A stretch of DNA of 6,857 nt. Origin: Gammaproteobacteria bacterium (GTDB lineage Bacteria; Pseudomonadota; Gammaproteobacteria; Thiohalospirales; Thiohalospiraceae). The translations under genes were made by a program, and so were the position numbers. Below are positions 1 through 6,190 of the stretch, in pieces. The stretch lies in contig DRMK01000182.1 in NCBI GenBank assembly GCA_011322575.1, positions 1-6,857 on the forward strand, written 5' to 3'. The number at the start of each line of letters is the position of its first letter. Position 1 is the first letter of the stretch. Under the pieces are notes generated by a model, which did no database searches, was not told the DNA's origin, and saw only the letters and a list, made by a program, of their open reading frames with translations.

Positions 1-380
1 CCTGCATACTCGGTATTCAGCGCGCCGGCGCCTATCACCGCATAGGGGGCGAACCCGGGATTGCGGCTGAAAAAGAACAGCCCGTCCACCAGCAGCCCCG
101 CCTGCTCGAACTTGTCATCTCCCGATACCCGCTCGAGAATGTCCCCCACCAGGCTGAATTCGAGATTCCAGCGCTCGTTCAGCGCCTTGCCCAGGCCCAG
201 CTGCAGGCCCATGCCGCCATCCTCCATGTCAGCACCAGGCAGCGCCCGATCCGTATCTGCCCCCACATACGATATGGCGGGCACGAAATAGGTCCGGCTG
301 TCGAAATCAGCGCTCACCGGCGTGGCAAATCCCGCAGCCACGGCCAGCGCTGGTAGTATCCGTACGATGCTCCTTTTCAT
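1..380 (-). CDS. OmpA-like outer-membrane beta-barrel protein, N-terminal part (cut by window edge)
   Basis: The gene begins at ATG 378-380 and runs off the left edge after 126 complete codons. AGGAG (plus-strand positions 391-395) lies 10 bases before the ATG and supports this start. Residues 1-24 form a Sec signal peptide: basic MKR, a hydrophobic core, then PVSA before the predicted cut at A24/D25. The mature part shows alternating polar and hydrophobic strands with many glycines and aromatics, including YFVPAISYVGADTDR (30-44), GMGLQLGLGKALNERWNLEF (56-75) and APYAVIGAGAL (111-121). This pattern fits the N-terminal transmembrane barrel of OmpA-type porins and related small outer-membrane proteins. 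Whether an OmpA peptidoglycan-binding domain follows lies outside the window, so no gene name is given. The gene diverges from the lipoprotein gene at 557. The family-level call is fairly safe; the exact function is unknown. Confidence 0.8.
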   Translation of the reverse strand, partial: MKRSIVRILPALAVAAGFATPVSADFDSRTYFVPAISYVGADTDRALPGADMEDGGMGLQLGLGKALNERWNLEFSLVGDILERVSGDDKFEQAGLLVDGLFFFSRNPGFAPYAVIGAGALNTEYA

Positions 381-454
381 CTAGTCGCTACTCCTAATTT
401 CTGATTGATGGAATTCTCGGTCTGCGGGTGGAAACACAATCGTTACAACAGGGC

Positions 455-484
455 AAGACCGGCTTCCTTCCGCTGCGCTATAAT
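455..484 (+). promoter_or_regulatory. Predicted sigma70 promoter of the lipoprotein gene
   Basis: A perfect TATAAT consensus -10 hexamer lies at 479-484 in a locally AT-rich segment. The best -35 candidate is AAGACC at 455-460, which matches TTGACA at three of six positions with an 18-bp spacer, so the -35 is weak and an activator may be needed. Transcription would start near position 491, giving a leader of about 65 bases before ATG 557. The GTG at 428 would then not be in the transcript, which supports the later start. Confidence 0.5.
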
Positions 485-517
485 ATACATTACCAATTTA
501 CAAACAACCACAACGCC

Positions 518-537
518 CTGTGGCCCATGGGCCACAG
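518..537. promoter_or_regulatory. Perfect 20-bp palindrome in the lipoprotein leader (operator or RNA hairpin)
   Basis: The half-sites CTGTGGCCCA and TGGGCCACAG are exact reverse complements. The palindrome is about 27 bases downstream of the predicted transcription start and ends 3 bases before the GGAGA ribosome binding site. As DNA it has the symmetry expected for a dimeric regulator. As RNA it could fold into an 8-bp GC-rich stem closing a four-base CATG loop next to the ribosome binding site. There is no U tract after it, so it is not a standard terminator. The symmetry is directly seen; the function is inferred. Confidence 0.55.
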
Positions 538-556
538 CGTGGAGAACCTCATCTGT

Positions 557-1759
557 ATGCATACAATCAGACGGCTAGCCGTTGGGCCGCTGCCGGTAAT
601 CTTTCTGGCGCTGGTCGGCGGTTGCGACGGAAGTGACCTCCCTCTATTCGGGCCCGGTGAAAAGGAGGTTTACAGCGGGCAGTTCCTGGACAGCGCGGTG
701 GCCAACCTGGATTACAAAACGGCCACCAGCGAAGGAACCACCGACGCCAGTGGGCGGTTCAGCTACCGGAGCGGAGAGTCGATCAGCTTCTCAATCGGAG
801 GCGTGCTTTTGGGGGAGACAGATGCCCAGGAGATCATAACGCCGGTCAACCTGGTGGATGATGGCACCACCGCCACCCCCGCGGTGCGCAATATCACCCG
901 CTTCCTTCAGGCGCTGGACCAGGATGGTGATCCCGCCAACGGCATCACCATATCAGACGCGGTAAGGGCCGCGGCCGGGGAGTGGGACGGGCTGGATTTC
1001 TCGGCGGACGACTTCGACGACAGGGCCGCGCCCATTCTTACCAGTGCCGGCAGCGCGGACGGCAGAACCATAACCATGCAAAGCGCCGCGGATGCTGCAC
1101 GCCATCTGGAACAGACCATCTTCTGCGCATACAGCGGCGGATTCACCGGGACTTTTTCCGGGGGTTCCGGCCAGGGCAGCTGGATGCTCACCGTGGATGA
1201 TGAGGGCAACATCAGCGGAGTAGGCAGGGATGCCAATGCCAACACATTCAGGCTGGATGGCATGCTCAATCCGGATAGCAGAAGCTCCTTCTGGGCCGAC
1301 TACTATTCTGTTGATGCGAGCCAGCCCGAGGTCCGCTGGGAGGGAGCCATCCACTCCTCAGGAATGGTGACCGGCAGCTGGGAGAGTGGCTCTCCACCCC
1401 AAATTACTACGCTTACCGGCAACCGCAAGCTGCTGGCGCTGACGCCGGGAACCGGTGATGAAATCTACCAGGGCACGCTGGAGCTAAGCAGCGGCACGCA
1501 CAACGACAAGTTCGAGACCGCGGATGTAGGGATCATCCGGCTGGCTGTCGGCGATGGCGTCGTATCCGGCAAGGGGTATATCTATCTGGAAAACAGCGAT
1601 TTCACCATTCCCGAAACCGACATAATCGACGACAATTTCGGGTTCCAGGCCGCCGGCAAGCAGTTTCTGGGGCGCATCGAGGGTGATTCCATCATCCTGG
1701 GCCTTACGGACCTGGCCACCGGGAAGATCGGGGGGGGCAGCGCCTGCAAGGCCCCCTGA
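557..1759 (+). CDS. Predicted lipoprotein of a beta-rich family with a calcium-binding-like loop
   Basis: The product has 400 residues and no function I can name. The start ATG at 557-559 is chosen because it puts a lipoprotein signal exactly at the N-terminus: HTIRR, a hydrophobic stretch, then the lipobox LVGGC with the lipidated cysteine at residue 23. GGAGA at 541-545 is a fair ribosome binding site. An in-frame GTG at 428 would add 43 residues, but it lies upstream of the predicted promoter. Residues 40-100 (GQFLDSAVANLDYKTATSEG onward, then TDASGRFSYRSGESISFSIGG) match a beta-sandwich-like module that I recall as recurrent in gammaproteobacterial surface lipoproteins. LDQDGDPANGITI (120-132) resembles an EF-hand/thrombospondin-type calcium loop, with D121, D123, D125 and N128. 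Residues 192-290 and 300-390 look like two beta-rich repeats with G-x-W and VDxxGxISG patterns. The residue after the lipid cysteine is Asp24, which in E. coli can favour inner-membrane retention. The gene is convergent with the barrel gene that ends at 1798. Confidence 0.8.
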   Translation: MHTIRRLAVGPLPVIFLALVGGCDGSDLPLFGPGEKEVYSGQFLDSAVANLDYKTATSEGTTDASGRFSYRSGESISFSIGGVLLGETDAQEIITPVNLVDDGTTATPAVRNITRFLQALDQDGDPANGITISDAVRAAAGEWDGLDFSADDFDDRAAPILTSAGSADGRTITMQSAADAARHLEQTIFCAYSGGFTGTFSGGSGQGSWMLTVDDEGNISGVGRDANANTFRLDGMLNPDSRSSFWADYYSVDASQPEVRWEGAIHSSGMVTGSWESGSPPQITTLTGNRKLLALTPGTGDEIYQGTLELSSGTHNDKFETADVGIIRLAVGDGVVSGKGYIYLENSDFTIPETDIIDDNFGFQAAGKQFLGRIEGDSIILGLTDLATGKIGGGSACKAP

Positions 1760-1795
1760 GCAGGCTGGATGACCGCCGCGGCGATCCTCTCCTGC
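1760..1795. terminator. GC-rich dyad between convergent genes, possible bidirectional terminator
   Basis: Only 38 bases separate the lipoprotein stop (1757-1759) from the last codon of the leftward barrel gene. They hold nested inverted repeats: GCAGG (1760-1764) pairs with CCTGC (1791-1795), GGAT (1767-1770) pairs with ATCC (1784-1787), and the core CGCCGCGGCG (positions 1774-1783 with one end base included) is self-complementary. The location suits a shared terminator, but neither side has a U-rich tract, so intrinsic termination is uncertain. Confidence 0.35.
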
Positions 1796-1797
1796 CA

Positions 1798-2736
1798 CTA
1801 CCAGCGGTAGCTCACGATGGTGGCGAGAAAGAGGCTCCGGTAGCCACCCTCCGAGCGGGTGCTGCCGCCTTCCAGCTCCACTCCCCATGAGCCTCCCTCG
1901 TCCCACCTGGCTTGCAGTGAAGCGGTGTCGTAGTTGCTGCCGTCGATGGCCGAACTGTTCCGGCCCGCACCGATCCCCAGCACAAGCGGCAGCCGCTCGA
2001 AATAGTAGCTGGCATCGATCCGGAGCTGGCTCCTGTCGAGCCCCCACGCGAGATTCAGGGAACCCTGGGAGAGCAGCAGCTCCGCGAGCCGGGGGTAGCG
2101 CGCCATACGTGAGAGATCCCTGCTGTAGTCGTCGAACCGGTAGCTGACCGTGATCCCCCAGTTGGCAAGGCCCAGGTAACCCGCCCCGAACTCCATCCCC
2201 TGGCTCTCCAGCTCCAGCTCTCCAACACCCCGCCGGCGGCGTACCGGTTCGCTGGTGTACAGGGTGATATACCGTAGCCGCGGGGCGAAAAAGATCATCC
2301 ACTCGCGCAGAAACAGGGTGAAATCCGCCGCTGCGGTCTCGATACGGAACGCGTTCTCCTGCTCCCTCAGCCGGTACCTGATCCCGGCGACGAAATCCCT
2401 GCCGGGGTCGGAGTCCACTCCAACGAGCAGCGAAGCGGTATCCTCCATATTCACTCCACCGCTGGTGATGCCTCCCCCGAGCTGCAGCCGAAAACCCCTG
2501 GGGAGCGGCAGATCGAGGCCCATATTGAAATCCCTCTGGCCGCTGTCATCGCCAAGCAGCCCGACCGTAATGGTCGAAGGGTACGGAGGCAAGACATCTT
2601 CGCCGCTCCACGCAACCGTGGCACCGGAACCCAGTAGAACAGCCAGCGCGACTCCAATCCAGCCCCGCTCCACTGCAGAGGGAGAGAGCCATCGCCCGGC
2701 GGGGCCCCGGCCGCCGCTACCTGGCCGCCGTTTCAC
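1798..2736 (-). CDS. Predicted outer-membrane beta-barrel protein of unknown function
   Basis: The product has 312 residues and belongs to no family I recognise by name. The reading begins at GTG 2734-2736 and overlaps the end of the glycosyltransferase-like gene by 20 bases, so translation is probably coupled. No strong ribosome binding site is visible, and a second GTG (codon 22, 2671-2673) is a possible alternative start. The N-terminus is long and Arg/Gly-rich, followed by a hydrophobic signal segment (about residues 26-43) and a likely cleavage near AWSG/E. From about residue 54 to the end, the protein consists of amphipathic strands separated by turns, for example RGFRLQLGGGI (80-90), FVAGIRYRLRE (115-125), WGITVSYRFDDY (193-204), LRIDASYYFERL (238-249) and WGVELEGG (284-291). 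It ends in TIVSYRW; a terminal aromatic residue on the last strand is the usual barrel-assembly signal. A run of four arginines (167-170) is probably in a loop. It is the last gene of the glgC string. Confidence 0.75.
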   Translation of the reverse strand: MKRRPGSGGRGPAGRWLSPSAVERGWIGVALAVLLGSGATVAWSGEDVLPPYPSTITVGLLGDDSGQRDFNMGLDLPLPRGFRLQLGGGITSGGVNMEDTASLLVGVDSDPGRDFVAGIRYRLREQENAFRIETAAADFTLFLREWMIFFAPRLRYITLYTSEPVRRRRGVGELELESQGMEFGAGYLGLANWGITVSYRFDDYSRDLSRMARYPRLAELLLSQGSLNLAWGLDRSQLRIDASYYFERLPLVLGIGAGRNSSAIDGSNYDTASLQARWDEGGSWGVELEGGSTRSEGGYRSLFLATIVSYRW

Positions 2737-3415
2737 CGGTGGTCAACAGCGCCCCACATGGAAATACCGGGCGGCCGACCCGCCTGAGACGGCGGCCGAT
2801 GGGTGCCGGCCCTGCATCGGGCGGCTCGGGAAATCCCCCCATGCGCTCGTACAGCCCGCGCCGCAGGAACAGGCCATCCTCCGGCGGAGGAGCACCGACC
2901 ATCCTGGCTCCCCACCCCGCCAGGCTCTCCACGATCCGCAGCAGCGGCCCGTTTCCCGCAGCGCGCACGCGGAAGCAGCCCCACTCCCCGCCCTCCAGGG
3001 CGGAGAAGATCTGCCGATCTGCGCCGTCCGGCAGCAGACAGCCGGGGCGCAGAAACAGCAGCGTCTCTCCCCAGGCGCGCCGCGCCCCCAGGTTCATCCG
3101 CCGCCGCCCTTCGGGAGGACCCTCGATCACCTGATCCACCAGCTCCCGCGCCAGCTCCACGGTATCGTCAGAGCTGCCCCCGTCCACCAGAACCACCTCG
3201 TGCCCTTCGGCCCGCAGGGGTTGCAGGGTGAGCAGGGTTGGTACGATGCGGATTGAGTCGTTCAGCGCGGAAACGATGACCGAGAGCTGCTGGCGGGGGG
3301 GGCGGTACGACACGGCGGGGAGCGGCCGGCGCTGGCCGTCAACCTCCCTGCGCCGCGGCAGCACCCGTATCCTGCGCATACTCTGGACCCGGTTACGCCT
3401 CCTTCTCCCCACCAC
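2717..3415 (-). CDS. Glycosyltransferase family 2-like protein (TIGR04283-like) with degraded catalytic motifs
   Basis: The product has 232 residues and resembles the short GT2 proteins of the TIGR04283 type. Visible family features are the first strand LSVIVSALND (44-53), the nucleotide-binding Asp in VVLVDGGSSDDTVELAREL (74-92; D78 and D83), RRRMNLGARRAWGETLLFL (104-122), EGGEWGCFRVR (141-151), the FLRRGLYERMGGFPE stretch (183-197) and RRLRRVGRPV (208-217). Three usual motifs are altered. FLHADTxLP is FLRPGCLLP (121-129), so the acidic metal-binding residue is gone. The usual Glu-Asp before the RRLRR helix is Gly-Pro (202-203). The protein stops about eight residues after the last motif, without the usual C-terminal tail. 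It may be inactive, divergent or decaying. The start is uncertain: GTG 3413-3415 directly abuts the malQ stop and has GAGG just before it, while ATG 3377-3379 and GTG 3311-3313 would remove an Arg-rich leader. The substrate is unknown. Confidence 0.75.
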   Translation of the reverse strand: MVGRRRRNRVQSMRRIRVLPRRREVDGQRRPLPAVSYRPPRQQLSVIVSALNDSIRIVPTLLTLQPLRAEGHEVVLVDGGSSDDTVELARELVDQVIEGPPEGRRRMNLGARRAWGETLLFLRPGCLLPDGADRQIFSALEGGEWGCFRVRAAGNGPLLRIVESLAGWGARMVGAPPPEDGLFLRRGLYERMGGFPEPPDAGPAPIGRRLRRVGRPVFPCGALLTTGETAAR

Positions 3416-4882
3416 TTATCCTCGACCGTAGAGATGCACCATGTCCGCCAGGCGGCCGGGTAGATCGGTGGCCACCTGATCCCAGCTGAAACGCCAGCTC
3501 CAGTTGCCCTGGATGGTCCCGGGGGTGTTCATGCGGTGTTCGCTGCCCAGCTCCAGCACATCCTGCAGCGGCAGCATGGCGAGGCAGGCCACCGACGCCA
3601 GCGCGGCGCGAATCAGGGGCCAGGGCATCTCCTCGCCCGGGTAGCCCAGATAGGCGGAGACGTGGCTACGCTGCGCCTCATCCAGCGCGCCATACCATCC
3701 CAGGGTAGTGTCGTTGTCATGGGTGCCGGTGTAGACCACCGATCCCCGCTCATGGTTGTGCGGCAGATAGGGGTTGCTGGACTCCCCGCTGAACGCGAAC
3801 TGCAGGATCTTCATGCCGGGCAGTCCGAACCGCCTGCGCAACGCCTCCACCTCCGGGGTAATCACCCCCAGATCCTCCGCCACCAGCGGCAGGGCGTGGA
3901 ACGCCTCATGCAGCGCCCCCAGCAGCTCCTCACCCGGCGCCTTCACCCAGCGCCCCTCCACGGCGGTCTCGGCGCCCCCCGGAATCTCCCAGCAGGCCTC
4001 GAAACCGCGGAAGTGATCGATGCGCACGAAGTCGAACAGCTCCAGCTGGGTGCGCATGCGCCCGATCCACCAGCTGAACCCATCCTCCTGCATCCGCTCC
4101 CAGCGGTAGAGCGGGTTTCCCCACAGTTGTCCGGTGGCGGAGAAGTAGTCGGGCGGCACGCCGGCCACGCTCTGGGCAGCCCCGCTCTCGTCCACGCTGA
4201 AGTACTCCCGGTGCGCCCACACCTCGGCGCTGTCGTGGGCCACGAAGATGGGCATGTCCCCGAACAGCAGCACCCCGTGTCGCCGGGCGTGCTCGCGCAG
4301 CTCGTGCCACTGCCGAAAGAACAGATACTGCTGGAAGCGGACCGAATCCATCACCTCCCGCAAGCGGTGGCGCGCCCCCTCCAGAGCCTGTGGCTGCCGG
4401 TCGCGCAGCTCCTCCGGCCAGCGGGGCCACGCCTGCTCATCCAGCTCCTGGCGCAGAGCCATATAGAGGGAGAAATCGTCCAGCCAGCCGGCATGGCGGG
4501 CGATGAACTCCTGCAGCTCCCGGCGCTCCTGCTCCGGGGCGTTGCGCTGGAACTCCTCCCAGGCTCGCTCCAGACAACGGAGCCGGTAGCCGCCGTCCGA
4601 CTCCCGCGCCTCCCGCGGCGGGAGATCGAGCCATCCCCGCTCTTGCAGCCACTCCAGGCTGATCAGGAGAGGATTACCGGCATGCACCGACAGGCACTGG
4701 TAGGGCGAGCCGTCCCCGTGGGTCGGCCCCAGCGGCAGAACCTGCCAGACGGAGATGGCGCTGGCGGACAGAAACTCCACGAAGCGGTGGGCCTCCGGAC
4801 CCAGATCCCCGTTCCCCATGCCTCCCGGCAGCGAGGTGATGTGCAGCAGGATCCCTGCGCGGCGCTCGTCCGTTATGCTCAT
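3416..4882 (-). CDS. malQ: 4-alpha-glucanotransferase (amylomaltase/disproportionating enzyme, GH77)
   Basis: This cytoplasmic enzyme cuts an alpha-1,4-glucan and transfers the released piece to another glucan or glucose, converting short maltodextrins to longer chains during glycogen turnover. The 488-residue length is typical of the compact bacterial amylomaltases. Diagnostic segments are RAGILLHITSLPG (8-20), GDLGPEAHRFVEFL (25-38), WQVLPLGPT (46-54), GDMPIFVAHDSAEVW (208-222), GVPPDYFSATGQLWGNPLY (241-259) and NTPGT (452-456). The three GH77 catalytic acids are all present: the nucleophile D289 in FVRIDHFRGF, the acid/base E336 in LVAEDLG, and D389 in GTHDND. ATG 4880-4882 is the start, six bases after the glgC stop, with only a weak GAG-type ribosome binding site, so coupling to glgC is likely. 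The stop is immediately followed by the start of the glycosyltransferase-like gene. The enzyme looks intact. Confidence 0.96.
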   Translation of the reverse strand: MSITDERRAGILLHITSLPGGMGNGDLGPEAHRFVEFLSASAISVWQVLPLGPTHGDGSPYQCLSVHAGNPLLISLEWLQERGWLDLPPREARESDGGYRLRCLERAWEEFQRNAPEQERRELQEFIARHAGWLDDFSLYMALRQELDEQAWPRWPEELRDRQPQALEGARHRLREVMDSVRFQQYLFFRQWHELREHARRHGVLLFGDMPIFVAHDSAEVWAHREYFSVDESGAAQSVAGVPPDYFSATGQLWGNPLYRWERMQEDGFSWWIGRMRTQLELFDFVRIDHFRGFEACWEIPGGAETAVEGRWVKAPGEELLGALHEAFHALPLVAEDLGVITPEVEALRRRFGLPGMKILQFAFSGESSNPYLPHNHERGSVVYTGTHDNDTTLGWYGALDEAQRSHVSAYLGYPGEEMPWPLIRAALASVACLAMLPLQDVLELGSEHRMNTPGTIQGNWSWRFSWDQVATDLPGRLADMVHLYGRG

Positions 4883-4888
4883 GCCCGC

Positions 4889-6157
4889 TCAGCGCACATG
4901 GTGCACCTGCTGCCCAAGCATCTCCGGTATCACCAGCACCACCCCCCCTTCGCTCACGTAGAAACGCTTCTCGTCCTCCGCGCGATCCTCCCCGATCACC
5001 ATCCCGGAGGGGATCTCGCACTTCTTGTCGATGATGGCCTTGCGGATCCGGCAGTTCTGCCCGATGGTCACATCGGGCAGGATCACCGAATCCTCGATAT
5101 AGGACCAGGACTCCACCACCACGTTGGAGAACAGCAGGGAACGACGCACGGTGGCGCCGGAGATGATACACCCACCGGAGGTAATGGAGTCCACCGCCAT
5201 GCCGCGCCGATCGTCGTCATCGAACACGAACTTGGCCGGTGGAACCTGGCGCTGGTAGGTCCAGATGGGCCAGTCCTGATCGTACAGGTTCAGCTCCGGG
5301 GTGACGCTGATCAGCTCCAGGTTCGCCTTCCAGTAGCTGTCCACCGTTCCCACGTCGCGCCAGTAGGCCTGTTCGCCGGTGGAGGAGTCGGCGAACGGAT
5401 AGGCAAACACCCGGTACTTGCCAAGCAGACCAGGTATGATGTCCTTGCCGAAATCGCGGCTGGAGCCGGTGGTATCCGCATCCTTGATCAGCTGCTCGAA
5501 CAGGAACTCGGTATTGAAGATGTAGATCCCCATGGATACCAGCGCCCTGTCTTCCGAGCCCGGTTTGGGGACCGGATTCTCCGGTTTCTCCTCGAAGCTG
5601 GTGATGCGGCTTTCGTCGTCCACCCCCATGACGCCGAAGGCGCTCGCCTCCTCCAGCGGCACCTCTATGCAGCCCACCGTGATGTCCGCCTCCCGCTCCA
5701 CATGCAGCGCGAGCATGGGACCGTAGTCCATTTTGTAGATGTGATCCCCCGCCAGAATCAGCACATAGTCCGGATTGTGGCGGCGGATGATATCCAGATT
5801 CTGGTACACCGCATCCGCGGTGCCGGCATACCAGGAGGCCTCGATGCGCTGCTGCGCCGGCAACAGCTCCACGAACTCGCCAAAATCGCCGCGCAGCGAC
5901 CCCCACCCCTGACGGATATGGCGTATGAGAGAGTGCGCTTTGTACTGGGTAAGTACCCCGATGCGCCGGATCCCCGAATTGATGCAGTTGGAGAGTGGAA
6001 AGTCTATGATGCGAAACTTGCCGGCGAACGGCACCGCCGGTTTGGCCCGCCACATTGTGAGGTGTTTCAGCCGCGAACCCCTCCCCCCGGCGAGGATCAG
6101 CGCAAGCGTGTTACTGGTAAGACGGCTGACGAATCGTGACTGGCGGTTGAACTGCAC
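4889..6157 (-). CDS. glgC: Glucose-1-phosphate adenylyltransferase (ADP-glucose pyrophosphorylase)
   Basis: GlgC makes ADP-glucose and pyrophosphate from ATP and glucose-1-phosphate; this is the committed, allosterically controlled step of bacterial glycogen synthesis in the cytoplasm. The 422-residue length is normal. Motifs in order are the nucleotide-binding loop LALILAGGRGSRL (18-30), RAKPAVPFAGKFRIIDFPLS (37-56), the WYAGTADAVYQN loop (109-120), LAGDHIYKMDY with the catalytic Asp138 (135-145), the sugar-phosphate site FEEKP with Lys191 (188-192), YWRDVGT (265-271) and a C-terminal left-handed beta-helix (about 320-390), ending with the conserved RFYxSEGGVVLV (398-409). The start is GTG 6155-6157, supported by AGGGAG eight bases upstream. 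At positions equivalent to the E. coli activator-site Lys39 and His46 it has Trp36 and Pro43, and the usual FGGK is FAGK (44-47), so the allosteric activator may differ from the E. coli one. It heads the leftward gene string and diverges from glgB. Confidence 0.97.
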   Translation of the reverse strand: MQFNRQSRFVSRLTSNTLALILAGGRGSRLKHLTMWRAKPAVPFAGKFRIIDFPLSNCINSGIRRIGVLTQYKAHSLIRHIRQGWGSLRGDFGEFVELLPAQQRIEASWYAGTADAVYQNLDIIRRHNPDYVLILAGDHIYKMDYGPMLALHVEREADITVGCIEVPLEEASAFGVMGVDDESRITSFEEKPENPVPKPGSEDRALVSMGIYIFNTEFLFEQLIKDADTTGSSRDFGKDIIPGLLGKYRVFAYPFADSSTGEQAYWRDVGTVDSYWKANLELISVTPELNLYDQDWPIWTYQRQVPPAKFVFDDDDRRGMAVDSITSGGCIISGATVRRSLLFSNVVVESWSYIEDSVILPDVTIGQNCRIRKAIIDKKCEIPSGMVIGEDRAEDEKRFYVSEGGVVLVIPEMLGQQVHHVR

Positions 6158-6165
6158 TGAGCAAT

Positions 6166-6171
6166 CTCCCT
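6166..6171 (-). promoter_or_regulatory. Ribosome binding site that fixes the GTG start of glgC
   Basis: On the minus strand this reads AGGGAG and ends eight bases before GTG 6155-6157. It is the best Shine-Dalgarno match near the gene and supports GTG initiation over any internal ATG, since the conserved nucleotide-binding loop begins only about 20 residues in. Confidence 0.7.
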
Positions 6172-6190
6172 GTTTTGTTGCAATAACCGG

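Larger units (their letters stand above)
381..556. promoter_or_regulatory. Divergent intergenic control region between the barrel gene and the lipoprotein gene
   Basis: This 176-base gap separates two divergently read envelope genes. It is more AT-rich than its surroundings, especially around 479-515. It contains the ribosome binding site of the leftward gene (391-395), a strong -10 box for the rightward gene (479-484), a perfect 20-bp palindrome (518-537) and a GGAGA ribosome binding site (541-545). I found no convincing sigma70 promoter for the leftward gene. Confidence 0.6.

Noticed and set aside
428..556. Upstream extension of the lipoprotein from GTG 428
   Set aside because: It would bury the lipoprotein signal 43 residues inside the protein and would lie across the predicted promoter and palindrome.
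1484..2302. Open frame of 272 codons on the minus strand across the end of the lipoprotein gene and most of the barrel gene
   Set aside because: It overlaps two better-supported genes in other frames, has no recognisable motif, and its Arg/Gly/Ala-rich composition is that of an out-of-frame read.
2640..2736. Possible lost C-terminal tail of the glycosyltransferase-like protein continuing past its stop in another frame
   Set aside because: Translation beyond the stop in its own frame and in the barrel frame shows no similarity to the usual family tail, so this is a true truncation rather than a single frameshift.
2255..3256. Open frame of 333 codons on the plus strand opposite the barrel and glycosyltransferase-like genes
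   Set aside because: Its composition is Pro/Arg/Ser-rich low complexity with no domain. The opposite strand has a signal peptide, barrel strands and glycosyltransferase motifs.
3291..3415. Possible frameshift in the glycosyltransferase-like gene at the eight-base homopolymer
   Set aside because: The other two frames upstream of the run show no better family-like N-terminus, and one contains stops, so a frameshift is not needed to explain the sequence.
3536..6139. Very long open frame (867 codons) on the plus strand opposite malQ and glgC
   Set aside because: It is antisense to two enzymes with complete catalytic motifs. Its translation is rich in His, Gln, Leu and Pro with no domain or signal, as expected from the complement of GC-rich coding sequence.
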